Source of the DNA: Fimadaptatus sp050946055
GTDB lineage: Bacteria > Bacillota > Clostridia > Christensenellales > Aristaeellaceae
DNA length: 64,000 bases
Reading direction: 5' to 3'
Assembly: GCA_050946055.1 (NCBI GenBank)
Contig: JBMNUB010000007.1
Location: 1 to 64,000, forward strand
The notes under the pieces were generated by a model. That model made no database searches. It was given only the letters and a program-made list of their open reading frames with translations, and was not told the origin of the DNA. A program made the position numbers and the translations under genes. Of the stretch, positions 8,081 through 16,816 are shown one piece after another (the stretch's first letter is position 1; the number at the start of each line of letters is the position of its first letter).

Positions 8081-8443
8081 GCGGGGAAAATGGGCATGTT
8101 GCCATGTTAGGGGCTGTGCTTAAAGCTGTGCGTTTATGCTATGCGTGAACTGATGGCACACTGCATGAACATATGGACATGTACGTGACCATGCTGCAAG
8201 CCGGGCATTCGCGCGATGTACGTACGGAGCGGCATTGTATTGACATATGAACAGCACATTACCGCGCTGAAAGGCAAGTCTTCGCGGCGATGCGCAGGCG
8301 TAACTGCGCTGCACGGACACGCCGTGATGACAACAGAGCGCTTGCGACGCATGCGGAACCGAGCGCAGACCGCATGCGGTTTGAACATGCGGTTGGTTAC
8401 GGTACGCATGCGCGCAATGCCTCAGAGAGGATATGACGAGCAT
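8081..8443. other. Intergenic stretch, no gene seen
   Basis: 363 bp between the ydcF-like and comB-like genes. It is rich in GCATGC and ACATG words; an upstream in-frame extension of comB (from 8216) lacks the conserved start of the family. No convincing promoter, terminator or RNA was seen. Confidence 0.5.
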
Positions 8444-9142
8444 ATGGACATAAGGATACTGGAACTGATAGAGGGCGCAAAGCGCGCCGAGGGGCTTACG
8501 GTGATAATAGACGTGTTCCGGGCCTTCTCGCTGGAATGCTATCTCTATGCGCGCGGCGCAAAGGAGATACTGCCCGTGGGCGACATAAACCGGGCGTTTG
8601 CGCTCAAGCGCGAGGATGAGTCGCGCGTGCTGATAGGCGAGCGCGGCGGCAAGAAGTGCGAGGGCTGCGACTTCGGCAATTCGCCCTCACAGACCGAGGG
8701 CTTTGACTTCACCGGCCGCACGGTCGTGCATACCACAAGCGCAGGTACGCAGGGCGTGGCGGGCGCGGTCAACGCCTCCGAGATAATAACCGGCAGTCTG
8801 GTCAACGCCCGCGCCATAGCCAGCTACATTCGCATGCGCGCGCCCGAGGTGGTGTCGCTGGTGGCCATGGGCACGGACGGCGTGCGCCCGGCACAGGAGG
8901 ACTTGCTGTGCGCCGAGTACATACGCGGCCTGCTGGGCGGCGGCGAGATGCCCGACATGCCCGCGCGAATAGCAAAGCTGCGCGAGGAGGATGGCAGCAA
9001 GTTCTTCGTCAAAGAGACGCAGGAGATATTCCCGGAGCGCGACTTTGCCATGTGCGTGGATGTGGACAGGTTCTCGTTCGTGCTGCGTATAGAGCGCGAC
9101 GGAGCGGGCAGAGCAGTGTCGCGCAGGATAGATTTGGCATGA
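8444..9142 (+). CDS. ComB-family 2-phosphosulfolactate phosphatase-like protein
   Basis: A 232-residue protein of the ComB family: VIIDVFRAFS near the N-terminus (the acidic metal site), LIGERGGKKCEGCDFGNSPSQ, TVVHTTSAGTQGV, and SLVAMGTDGVRPAQEDLLCAEYIRGLL. ComB hydrolyses 2-phosphosulfolactate in archaeal coenzyme M synthesis, but bacterial homologues are common where that pathway is absent, so the substrate here is uncertain. The ATG at 8444 is chosen because the family begins directly with this segment; AGAGG lies 13 nt upstream, a loose spacing. It converges with the kduD-like gene across a hairpin. Confidence 0.85.
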   Translation: MDIRILELIEGAKRAEGLTVIIDVFRAFSLECYLYARGAKEILPVGDINRAFALKREDESRVLIGERGGKKCEGCDFGNSPSQTEGFDFTGRTVVHTTSAGTQGVAGAVNASEIITGSLVNARAIASYIRMRAPEVVSLVAMGTDGVRPAQEDLLCAEYIRGLLGGGEMPDMPARIAKLREEDGSKFFVKETQEIFPERDFAMCVDVDRFSFVLRIERDGAGRAVSRRIDLA

Positions 9143-9295
9143 TGCGAGTTTATATGGCATGGGTGCGCGCATGAGCATAGCAGGATGTACCACTGCGATA
9201 TTACGCTAGTTCATATAGCGTGGATGCGCATGTGATTGCAGCGGGAGATATGCCTATCGATGCGGAGCATGACATCGCGCGGCTCAAATGCATGA

Positions 9296-9342
9296 AAATC
9301 TGGCGGCTTATCGGGCTTTGCGCCTGAGAAGCCGCCAGATTT
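9296..9342. terminator. Long hairpin between convergent genes
   Basis: A 14-bp perfect stem (AAATCTGGCGGCTT, 9296-9309 / 9329-9342) with a 19-nt loop lies between the comB-like gene and the minus-strand dehydrogenase. AAA/TTT ends make it a likely bidirectional terminator, though without a long T-run. Confidence 0.65.
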
Positions 9343-9397
9343 GCGATAGGGCTGAGATGGGCTTGCCGCCGTGCAGACAGGCGCATGCGCCATTATG

Positions 9398-10138
9398 TTA
9401 CCGCGCCAGATATCCGCCGTCCACAGGTATGACCGCGCCGCTCACGTAGTCGGACGCGGGCGAGCTGAGGAACACGGTTATGCCCTTGAGATCGTCGGCG
9501 TTGCCCCAGCGCCCGGCGGGTATGCGCATGAGTATCTCGTTATTGCGCACGGGGTCCTCGCGCAGGGACACGTTTATCTCGGTGGCCATGTAGCCGGGAG
9601 CGATGGCATTTACGTTTATGCCGCGACCTGCCCACTCGTCGGAGAGCGCCTTGGTCAGCTGCGCCACGCCGCCCTTGCTGGCCGCATATGCCGGCACGGT
9701 CCAGCCGCCGAAGAAGCTGAGCATGGAGGCCACGTTGATTATCTTGCCGTGGCCGGTTTTGAGCATCTCGCGCCCGGCCAGCTGGCACAGGCGGAAGGTC
9801 GCGGTCAGGTTTACGTCCAGTATGCGCTGCCAGTCCTCCATGGGGAATTCCTCGCTGGGATGGCGGCGGGTCATGCCTGCGCAGTTGACCAGTATGTCAA
9901 CGCCGCCCAGCGCGCCCAGCGCCTCGTCAAAGCTGCGCTCCAGCTGCGCCATGTCGCCCAGATCCGCGCGCACGGCATGCGCGCCCAACTCGTCGGCGGC
10001 GCTGTATACGCGCTCGGAGGAGCTGATTATGGCGAGCTTTGCGCCCGCTTCGCCCAGCGCCTGCGCCATGCCGTATCCCAGTCCACGCGATGCGCCTGTG
10101 ATGATGGCGCGCTTGCCGCTTATGTCAAACATGTTCAT
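9398..10138 (-). CDS. SDR oxidoreductase, KduD/gluconate 5-dehydrogenase type
   Basis: A 246-residue classical short-chain dehydrogenase with the cofactor motif TGASRGLGYGMA, NCAG (about 90), catalytic Ser in NVASMLS and YAASK (Tyr/Lys about 157-161), then the KduD-like tail RIPAGRWGNADDLKGITVFLSSPASDYVSGAVIPVDGGYLAR. KduD-like enzymes oxidise or reduce keto-deoxy sugar acids or gluconate with NAD(P). That fits a glycan-using organism, but the substrate cannot be read from sequence. The ATG at 10138 is 7 nt from GGAGG. It is transcribed alone, with no sugar genes adjacent. Confidence 0.85.
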   Translation of the reverse strand: MNMFDISGKRAIITGASRGLGYGMAQALGEAGAKLAIISSSERVYSAADELGAHAVRADLGDMAQLERSFDEALGALGGVDILVNCAGMTRRHPSEEFPMEDWQRILDVNLTATFRLCQLAGREMLKTGHGKIINVASMLSFFGGWTVPAYAASKGGVAQLTKALSDEWAGRGINVNAIAPGYMATEINVSLREDPVRNNEILMRIPAGRWGNADDLKGITVFLSSPASDYVSGAVIPVDGGYLAR

Positions 10139-10277
10139 GAGCATACCTCCCAATATTCATTACCCAGAAAATACCGCAGAATAATGGCACTAATATGGCA
10201 AAATCATATCCAAATTGCAAAGCGAAGTCCATTTGTGAGAAGCACTCACAAAATCATCAAAAATCCGCAAATTGGTA

Positions 10278-10306
10278 TTGACAAAACGTCTCGCGTTTGA
10301 TATAAT
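10278..10306 (+). promoter_or_regulatory. Consensus sigma-A promoter of tRNA-Trp
   Basis: TTGACA (10278-10283), a 17-bp spacer and TATAAT (10301-10306), ending 31 bp before the tRNA. Confidence 0.92.
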
Positions 10307-10337
10307 ATTAATCGTGCTTGCGAAATGCTTCGCATAT

Positions 10338-10413
10338 AGGGGAGTAGTTCAATTGGTAGAGCAGTGGTCTCCAAAACCACGTGTTGCGTGTTCGAGTCGC
10401 GTCTCCCCTGCCA
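10338..10413 (+). tRNA. tRNA-Trp (anticodon CCA), 3' CCA encoded
   Basis: Acceptor AGGGGAG/CTCCCCT, anticodon stem GTGGT/ACCAC with loop CTCCAAA, and T-arm GCGTG-TTCGAGT-CGCGT. The discriminator G is followed by a genomic CCA, unlike the three tRNAs at the start of the window. It is a single-gene unit with its own promoter and terminator. Confidence 0.96.
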
Positions 10414-10417
10414 TAGA

Positions 10418-10455
10418 GGGTTGAAACTTTGATATGGAGTTTCAACCCTTTTTTT
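10418..10455 (+). terminator. Intrinsic terminator of tRNA-Trp
   Basis: A 10-bp stem GGGTTGAAAC / GTTTCAACCC followed by seven T. It directly follows the CCA end of the tRNA. Confidence 0.92.
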
Positions 10456-10599
10456 GCCCTTGCGGAATTCTAATATAAGATTGCGAATGCACATAGAAGC
10501 AGAGACCGTTCGAACACATCTGTTTACCCCACTGTATGAGTAAAATTCTCAGTAAAACAGCATAGATGAGAGGTGCCTTGACTATGCCGCGCGATATAG

Positions 10600-10809
10600 G
10601 AAGATGGTTGCCCGGCTTTAGCCCCTGAATATTTCAAATTGAAACTGACGGTGCAAAAGTTTATCGATTGTACCTACGATGCCGTACCGGGCAATACAGG
10701 TCTGCGCCGCTCTAGCATACAGACAGCGGAGATTAGAGTGGAAAATGGCAAACTAGTGGCTTTGCGCGACGAGGAGTTTGACTTTTATCTTCCGGACGAA
10801 GCTCAATGA
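10600..10809 (+). pseudogene. Coding-like remnant without a start
   Basis: One frame stays open for 69 codons and has protein-like composition (KLTVQKFIDCTYDAVPG, EIRVENGKLVALRDEEFDFY). It ends at TGA 10807-10809, but no ATG/GTG with a ribosome site opens it and a stop at 10597 closes it upstream. I do not recognise the family. It most likely is the 3' end of a decayed gene in the 10.5-11.2 kb stretch. Confidence 0.4.
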
Positions 10810-10975
10810 TTAGCTAGCCCCCCCAATGATGAATGGTTCTAAATAAGCGGTAACACAACCGTGACGGGGAATCATGGATCTTTGCGGCAAGACCGGCTAC
10901 AGCAGTTAAAAGAGCAGGGTGCTTTATGGATGTCTGGAAAATTTTGAAAGCAAAGGCAAGGCGTTGTGATTTCAG

Positions 10976-11239
10976 TTGGGAGGAAGGCGAAAAGTGTACT
11001 CGGCCCTTTGGCACTATTCATCACGCGTCAAAGCTGTGATACGATTTGACGATTTGATTGTACCGGCAACCGTGGAGAACCTGATTTTGCCATTACAGGG
11101 GCTGCGTCATATTTGCGGCCTTCAGCATGTGCGACGGCATTATTGGCAGATGCTTTTTGTTTGGCTGATAGCGGCAAAACATGCCATCATAATTCCCCAC
11201 AAAATCAACCTGTCAATGCGCCGCGACTTAAAACCATAA
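10976..11239 (+). pseudogene. Second decayed coding remnant
   Basis: A low-GC open stretch with a phrase such as IRFDDLIVPATVENLILP that looks like part of a folded protein, then drifting sequence. No ribosome site precedes it and shifting frame near 11100 gives equally protein-like text, which suggests a frameshift. The family is not recognised. Together with 10600-10809 this suggests gene decay next to the tRNA-Trp gene. Confidence 0.3.
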
Positions 11240-11345
11240 GAGGCTGTATACGGTGTCACACTTGACGCATCCCTCAACCTCGTGTATCATGACAGACAGG
11301 CGCGGCATCAGCACGCCCCCCATGCAAAGGAGATGCACAGGCATT

Positions 11346-11789
11346 ATGAGAAGGTTTGAACTGGTTGATGAGGGATTTCGCAGACATGAGCAGGCGCGAC
11401 TGCCGCTGCGCGCTACGGCAAGCTCGGTCGGGTATGACTTCTTTTCGCCCGAGGATGTGGTGATACCGCCCATGGGCATGGTCATGATATGGACGGATGT
11501 CAAGGCGCGCTTTGAAAGCGATGAGGCGCTGCTGATAAACGTGCGCTCGTCCATGGGCAAGCAGCCGGTCATGCTCGCCAACACTCAGGGCTGGGTGGAG
11601 AGCGATTACTATTCCAACCCCGACAACGACGGCAACATAGGCATACGCCTGCTTAATCTGGGAGATAAGCCTTACGCGATAGAGCGCGGACAGCGCATAG
11701 CGCAGGGCATGTTCATAAAGTACCTTGTGGCCGAAAACTGCAACAGCGACTGCGAGCGCATGGGCGGCATGGGCAGCACGGGGAAGTGA
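11346..11789 (+). CDS. dUTPase-family nucleotidohydrolase
   Basis: A 147-residue trimeric dUTPase-fold protein. Visible motifs: motif 1 SSVGYDFFSPED, motif 2 RSSMG, motif 3 GWVESDYYSNPDNDGNIGI (with the catalytic Asp region), motif 4 ERGQRIAQGMF, and the C-terminal P-loop-like motif 5 RMGGMGSTGK. The family cleaves dUTP to dUMP and pyrophosphate, keeping uracil out of DNA. The ATG at 11346 follows GGAG at a long 13-nt spacing; the longer ORF upstream lacks family residues. It is a single gene with its own terminator. Confidence 0.88.
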   Translation: MRRFELVDEGFRRHEQARLPLRATASSVGYDFFSPEDVVIPPMGMVMIWTDVKARFESDEALLINVRSSMGKQPVMLANTQGWVESDYYSNPDNDGNIGIRLLNLGDKPYAIERGQRIAQGMFIKYLVAENCNSDCERMGGMGSTGK

Positions 11790-11803
11790 TAGATATGCAT
11801 TGT

Positions 11804-11834
11804 GACCCGCTTCTTGATTGGAGCGGGTCTTTTG
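11804..11834 (+). terminator. Intrinsic terminator after the dUTPase gene
   Basis: A 7-bp GC-rich stem GACCCGC / GCGGGTC with a 12-nt loop, followed by TTTT. It lies 15 bp after the stop codon. Confidence 0.75.
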
Positions 11835-11982
11835 CATTCGTGCAGGGAGGTTTTTTTCAAAAAAATCAATCAGCCAAAATCCCTGCGGCATGGCGCGCCG
11901 TCTTATATATGGATCGATCCGAGGCAACCGATTTGATTTGAACCCGCACGCGATGGCGCGCGGCGGAAGGGAGGGCAGGGCT

Positions 11983-12462
11983 GTGGACAGGGATGAGTTT
12001 TCGCGCCGCATACTGGAGATGCGGCCTACGCTCTATCGCGTATCCTATGGCATGCTCTCGTCGCCTGCCGACCGCGACGATGCGGTGCAAAGTGCCATAC
12101 TCAAGGCATGGCAGAAGCAGGACGCTCTGCGCGATGAAGGCGCCATGAACAGCTGGGTGGTGCGCATACTGATAAACGAGTGCTACGACATACTGCGCGA
12201 GCATAAGCGCACGCGCCCGGTGGCCGAGTTCTCAGAACGCACGGCGCCGCCCGGCGCGGACAGGGAACTGCATGACGCAATACTCGCGCTGGAGGAAAAG
12301 CTGCGCCTGCCGGTGATACTGCACTACATGGAGGGCTATCGTGTGGAGGAAATGGCGCGCATGCTGCGCCTGCCGCAAGGCACGGTAAAGTCGCGCCTGA
12401 GGCGCGCACGCATGCGGCTCAAGGACATGCTTGATGACGAAGGGGGCGATCGCGATGCGTAA
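11983..12462 (+). CDS. ECF-type sigma-70 family factor
   Basis: A 159-residue ECF sigma factor. Region 2 spans about 10-75 (SYGMLSSPADRDDAVQSAILKAWQ; SWVVRILINECYDILREHKR) and region 4 about 100-150 (LPVILHYMEGYRVEEMARMLRLPQGTVKSRLRRARMRLK). It would direct RNA polymerase to a dedicated promoter set. The GTG at 11983 follows AGGGAGG by 8 nt; upstream in-frame codons have no sigma similarity. Its last codons overlap the next gene (ATGCGTAA), so the sigma factor and its presumed membrane partner are translationally coupled. Confidence 0.9.
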   Translation: MDRDEFSRRILEMRPTLYRVSYGMLSSPADRDDAVQSAILKAWQKQDALRDEGAMNSWVVRILINECYDILREHKRTRPVAEFSERTAPPGADRELHDAILALEEKLRLPVILHYMEGYRVEEMARMLRLPQGTVKSRLRRARMRLKDMLDDEGGDRDA

Positions 12463-14062
12463 AGAGGATTGGCAGAGTGCGTTTGGAAGACCCTCTCGTG
12501 AATTTGAAAGGAGTGTTGACAAGGCGCTTGAGAGCCTGCCCGACATTTCGGGCGCGGCGAAAAAGGAGGATGTGCGCGCCAAAGCGCAGATCGGCACACG
12601 CGCTGAATCAGATAAGCGCGGCGTGAACGGCATGCTAACCCAGTCGGGCAAGCATGCCATGAACGGCACACGCGCCGAACCGGATAAGCGCAGCATGAGC
12701 GGCATGCTCACCCAGCCGGGCAAGCACGTCATGAACGGCACACGCGCCGAACCGGATAAGCGCGGCATGAACAGCATGCTCACCCAGCCGGACAAGCACG
12801 CTGCGAACAGCATGCGCGCCGAACCGGATAAGCGCAGCATGAACAGCATGTGCTCAACCCCAAACGAACGCCCCAACCATTCATCGCATGCTAAGCGCGC
12901 GCATGGCCCCAAACAGCGCGGCCGGGCAAGGCAACTGCTGGCGATGGCGGCGTGCATGGTGATGCTGTGCGGCGCGGCGCTGGCTGTCGGGTATAGGGTG
13001 GGCGTGTTCGACTTTCTGGATAGGGTTATGCCTCTGGCTGCCGCGCCCGGCCTGTCTCAGGATGAGCGGCAGCACCTGCTGCAATCGCCCGCGCTCTCGA
13101 TAAGGGGCGAGTACACGATATGCACGCTGGAGGAGGCGCTGTTCGACGGGCGCTCCATGACGGTGTCGTTCCGCATAAGTCCGCTGGATGGCGAACGCAT
13201 GCTGCTTATGAGCAATTACCTGTATAACGCGAATGACGATATCCCGGAGGACTGGCTAAGCGGCGACGGGCATACCGGCGAGACGTTTGCCGAACGCGCC
13301 GCGCGCGAGGGCAAGCAGGTGGTGACTGTGGGCGCGTCCATGCTGCCGGTGGGTGGATATGACGATGTGGCGGAACTGAGTTACATGGAGAACTACAATG
13401 CCGACGGCTCGATAACCATATTTGCCAATATGCGCCTGAAACAGGCGGTCGGGGACACGATAGACATGGACTGTATGCTCACCGAGATGCTTGCTGGCGC
13501 GGACGGCTTTGCCAAGCGCAAGAGCGGCTTCACGATAGCGCCCAACATGGCTCTGGAGCGTGTGAAGCTGGGCGAATGCGACATAGAGGCGGCGCACATA
13601 GACGGAATAGAGCTTATGCGCTCGCAGCTGGGCATGTATGCAAGCGCAACCGGCACGCTCAATCCCGGCTATGAAGGCACGCTGGTGAGAATTGGCATGG
13701 ATGAACATGGCGGCGGCATGATAAGCGGCGGCATGGCGCTGGAAGCCGGCGCATCGGATGCTCCTTCGGGAGATACGGGCATGGATACCGGCGCTGCGGC
13801 AGGCGTATCGGAAGAGGAAGCCGCAATGGACGGTGATGAGGACATAGCCATGGATGATGCCGCACCCAGGCCGACTGCCGATGCCGCAGGAGATGACATG
13901 TATGACGCGAGTGTCCTGCGCAGGTTCAGCATAGACGTGGTGTTCAAGGCAGGCGAAGGCATGCCGCAGGCGATATGGCTGCTTGCGCAGGATGAGGAAG
14001 GCGGCGCGATAGGCGAGCCGCTGAAGATGGACATAGACAAGGATGGAGGTATGACGGGATGA
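12455..14062 (+). CDS. Putative membrane anti-sigma factor with 24-residue repeats
   Basis: A 535-residue single-pass membrane protein. Residues 1-45 are a charged cytoplasmic start, 46-141 are four 24-residue repeats (consensus NGTRAEPDKR..., ...MLTQPGKH), about 160-180 are a membrane segment, and the rest is extracellular, ending in an acidic Met/Asp-rich linker and a small C-terminal domain. Its place directly after, and overlapping, the ECF sigma gene argues for an anti-sigma factor. No zinc-binding H-C-C motif is visible, so it resembles DUF4179-type regulators rather than zf-HC2 ones; I am unsure of the family. The ectodomain segment around 280-345 is related to the next gene's product. 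The start at ATG 12455 lies 8 nt after GGGGG. Confidence 0.75.
   Translation: MRKEDWQSAFGRPSREFERSVDKALESLPDISGAAKKEDVRAKAQIGTRAESDKRGVNGMLTQSGKHAMNGTRAEPDKRSMSGMLTQPGKHVMNGTRAEPDKRGMNSMLTQPDKHAANSMRAEPDKRSMNSMCSTPNERPNHSSHAKRAHGPKQRGRARQLLAMAACMVMLCGAALAVGYRVGVFDFLDRVMPLAAAPGLSQDERQHLLQSPALSIRGEYTICTLEEALFDGRSMTVSFRISPLDGERMLLMSNYLYNANDDIPEDWLSGDGHTGETFAERAAREGKQVVTVGASMLPVGGYDDVAELSYMENYNADGSITIFANMRLKQAVGDTIDMDCMLTEMLAGADGFAKRKSGFTIAPNMALERVKLGECDIEAAHIDGIELMRSQLGMYASATGTLNPGYEGTLVRIGMDEHGGGMISGGMALEAGASDAPSGDTGMDTGAAAGVSEEEAAMDGDEDIAMDDAAPRPTADAAGDDMYDASVLRRFSIDVVFKAGEGMPQAIWLLAQDEEGGAIGEPLKMDIDKDGGMTG
12590..12877 (+). repeat. 72-bp in-frame tandem repeat, 4 units
   Basis: Four 24-codon units inside the anti-sigma candidate (residues 46-141). 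The two middle units are the most alike; the first and fourth have diverged. The period is a multiple of 3, so changes in unit number keep the frame. Confidence 0.85.
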
Positions 14063-15081
14063 AAAAGATGATAAGCATACTTATGGCGCTGCTTATGAGC
14101 GTGATGTGCGCTGCCGCATGCGCGGACGCGGAGACTGCGGGCGAGATGAGCGCAGACATGAAGACATTTATAGAGTACATGCGCTATCGTGGTTATGTGC
14201 AGTCTGATTTGAGCGATGATGAGCTTGCGGCTATGATAGCCGTGCCCGGCATCAGCGCCGAGACCGGGCATGCGCGCTTTGAACTGAATGGCGTGGCGTA
14301 TGATGGCAGCACGCTCAGGGTCATGGTCAAGGTTACGCCCAAGGAGGGCGCGGTGCTGATGTCGGACTATGTATGGGAGGCGACCGATCCTCTTATGTAC
14401 GAGGATGCGCCGGACACAAATGAGACCGCTGCCGAGCGTGCCCAGCGCACGGGCGGCAAGGTCGTGGCTTGCGGCATATACGGCACGGGACTTATCGAGG
14501 GCGTGATAATGGATGGCCCCGGCTATATCGAGAAGTACTTCTCCGACGGCAGCATGCTGCTGATTGGCAGCATGGTCTTCAGCGATATAGAGCAGGGCGA
14601 GCGCAAGTATGCGCTGACGCTGCGCGATACGCCCGAGGGCGGCGAACGCAATGAGCAGACCATGGAAGTGACGCTCGTTCCCACGGCGAAGCTGGAAACG
14701 GTGGAGTGGCAGGGCGAATGTGCGCTGGACTTTTTGAACATGAACAGCATGACGCTGCGCCGCTCGCCGCTCGGCACGACGGTGCTGGCCGGCGGTAAGG
14801 TTGGCGAGAATGCGACCGAAGAGCAGCTGAAGGCGCTTACCACGCAGTATGCGGTGGAGATGGAGCTTGCAGGAGCGGGCGAAGCGCGCTATGACGGCGG
14901 AAGCAGGGGCTTAAAGCGCGGCGGCGAGTTCGTACCCGAAGCACAGCGCGGCGATAGCGTGGTTTGCCACATGAATTTCGGCGCGGGTGACAGCATCGCT
15001 TCGAGCGTGAAGATGAGGCTGTACGACTTTAGCGAAAGAAAGACGCTGGCCGAGGGGGAAGTGTCGTTCAAGGCCGAGTGA
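14059..15081 (+). CDS. Secreted protein paralogous to the anti-sigma ectodomain
   Basis: A 340-residue protein with a signal peptide (about 1-23, MKKMISILMALLMSVMCAAACA), possibly a lipoprotein if the Cys at about 17 or 21 is modified, though the box is not canonical. The block AERAQRTGGKVVACG..YIEKYFSDGSMLLIGSM (about 115-175) matches AERAAREGKQVVTVG..YMENYNADGSITIFANM in the preceding protein, so the ectodomains share ancestry. Start and upstream stop overlap (ATGA). Role unknown; it may sense or shape the signal for the sigma/anti-sigma pair. It is probably the last gene of the operon. Confidence 0.75.
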   Translation: MKKMISILMALLMSVMCAAACADAETAGEMSADMKTFIEYMRYRGYVQSDLSDDELAAMIAVPGISAETGHARFELNGVAYDGSTLRVMVKVTPKEGAVLMSDYVWEATDPLMYEDAPDTNETAAERAQRTGGKVVACGIYGTGLIEGVIMDGPGYIEKYFSDGSMLLIGSMVFSDIEQGERKYALTLRDTPEGGERNEQTMEVTLVPTAKLETVEWQGECALDFLNMNSMTLRRSPLGTTVLAGGKVGENATEEQLKALTTQYAVEMELAGAGEARYDGGSRGLKRGGEFVPEAQRGDSVVCHMNFGAGDSIASSVKMRLYDFSERKTLAEGEVSFKAE

Positions 15082-15363
15082 TGACGCTCATCGTGCGCGC
15101 ATGAGGCGCATACATGGCGGAACGGGTGCATTTGCCTGCGGCGCGCCGCTCACACAAGAGCTGCGCGCCGCTTGGCTGTGCGTGCAGCCGGAGATGTCTG
15201 GTCGCCGCGAGAGAAAGCGCCGGTACGGCGAGTGATGGCGGAGGCGGAGCGCGCATCGGGCGGGCGATAGCGGGCGCGTGTCCGTGGCGCATGACAGCGC
15301 TCGCGTACTTGCGCGCAGATGCCGCTTTGGGCATGTGCGCGCTGCAAAATACCGCCTTGTGCA

Positions 15364-15392
15364 TTGTGCTTTTGCCGCGAGGGTGGTATGAT
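15364..15392 (+). promoter_or_regulatory. Sigma-A promoter of the first fucosidase gene
   Basis: TTGTGC (15364-15369), a 17-bp spacer and TATGAT (15387-15392), 32 bp before the ATG. The rest of 15082-15424 shows no gene. Confidence 0.7.
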
Positions 15393-15424
15393 AAAGGCAG
15401 TACTCTTGCAAAGGAGAGACGGAT

Positions 15425-16783
15425 ATGGATGAAATGAAGAAGTTCCTCAAAGAGGCTGCGCATGTAACGCCCTCCGAGAATCAGATGAAGTGGTTCGACC
15501 GCGAGTTCTATGCATTCGTACACTTTTCGCCCAACACGTACACCGGGCTGGAGTGGGGCATGGGCGATGAGGACGAGAAGATATTCAATCCCACCGAGCT
15601 GGACTGCGATCAGTGGGTTGAGGCCATAAAGTCGGCGGGCATGAAGGGCATGATACTGACCGCCAAGCACCACGACGGCTTCTGCTTGTGGCCCAGCAAG
15701 TACACCGAGCATTCGGTCAAGAACTGCCCGCTGGACATAGACGTGGTAAAGGAAGCGTCCGATGCCTGCCGTCGCGGCGGCATAGAGTTCGGCTTCTACC
15801 TGTCGCCGTGGGACAGGAACTCCAGTCTCTACGGCACGGAGGAGTACAATGACTACTATAAGAAACAGCTCGTCGAGCTGCTGACTGGCTATGGCGACAT
15901 ATTCTGCGTATGGCTGGACGGCGCATGCGGCGAAGGCCCCAATGGCCGCAAGCAGGTGTACGACTTCCCGGGCATAATAGAGCTGGTGCGCAAGTATCAG
16001 CCGGGCGCGGTTATATTCCAGGACGGCGGCCCGGACACGCGCTGGATAGGCAACGAGGCAGGCGTGAGCCGCGCAAGCGAGTGGGCAGTTGTACCCGTCG
16101 AGCTGGGCAAGCTCATAGACAAGCCCCAGTCCGGCCCCGGCCCGTGGTACGTGGAGGGAGTGGATCAGCTGGACTACATATACAACACCAACGAGGACAT
16201 AGGCAGCGCCGAGCTGATAGCGCGCTCGCGCGGCCTGAGCTTCTGCGGCGCGGAGGTGGACATGTCCATACGTCCGGGCTGGTTCTATCATGAGAATGAG
16301 GAGCCGCACTCGCTGGAGCGCCTGATGAAGACTTACATGAACTCCGTGGGCCACAACGCCTGCTTCAACCTCAACATACCGCCCATGCCCAACGGCAAGT
16401 TCGACCCGCGCGATGTAGAAAGGCTCAAGGAGTTCGGCAAGGCGCTGCGCGAGGCGTTTGGCAACGACTTGGCTGCGGGGCTTGCGCCCGTGCGCACCGA
16501 CCGCCCTGCGGGCGAGCAGTGCGAGTTCGTGTTGGAGCTGGGCAGCAGGCAGCAGATACGCTACATAGAGCTGCGCGAGCAGATAGCCAAGGGTCAGCGC
16601 GTGTCCGCATACCGCATAATGGTGCGCGACGAGTTCGGGCTGTGGCAGGACGTAATGGGCGGCACTACGATAGGCCACAAGCAGATACATCCCCTTGCCC
16701 GCCCCATATCGACCGACGCAATAAAGCTGCTGGTTACAAGCGCGCGCGACCGCGTGGAGGACATAGCCATATCGCTCTATTGA
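15425..16783 (+). CDS. Alpha-L-fucosidase, GH29 family
   Basis: A 452-residue glycoside hydrolase family 29 enzyme. The barrel begins at about 20 (WFDREFYAFVHFSPNTYTGLEWG), with the conserved LTAKHHDGFCLWPSKYTEHS (about 77-96), GFYLSPWDR (about 122) and VWLDGACGEG, whose Asp (about 163) is the expected nucleophile. About residues 375-452 form a C-terminal beta domain of the kind that follows GH29 barrels. It would release alpha-linked L-fucose from oligosaccharides. No signal peptide is visible, so the enzyme is probably cytoplasmic and acts on imported sugars. It is monocistronic with its own promoter; GGAGAG lies 8 nt before the ATG. A second GH29 gene lies at 53472-54482. Confidence 0.9.
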   Translation: MDEMKKFLKEAAHVTPSENQMKWFDREFYAFVHFSPNTYTGLEWGMGDEDEKIFNPTELDCDQWVEAIKSAGMKGMILTAKHHDGFCLWPSKYTEHSVKNCPLDIDVVKEASDACRRGGIEFGFYLSPWDRNSSLYGTEEYNDYYKKQLVELLTGYGDIFCVWLDGACGEGPNGRKQVYDFPGIIELVRKYQPGAVIFQDGGPDTRWIGNEAGVSRASEWAVVPVELGKLIDKPQSGPGPWYVEGVDQLDYIYNTNEDIGSAELIARSRGLSFCGAEVDMSIRPGWFYHENEEPHSLERLMKTYMNSVGHNACFNLNIPPMPNGKFDPRDVERLKEFGKALREAFGNDLAAGLAPVRTDRPAGEQCEFVLELGSRQQIRYIELREQIAKGQRVSAYRIMVRDEFGLWQDVMGGTTIGHKQIHPLARPISTDAIKLLVTSARDRVEDIAISLY

Positions 16784-16816
16784 GCGGCATGAGCGGCGCA
16801 CAGGGCGCATAGCGCG

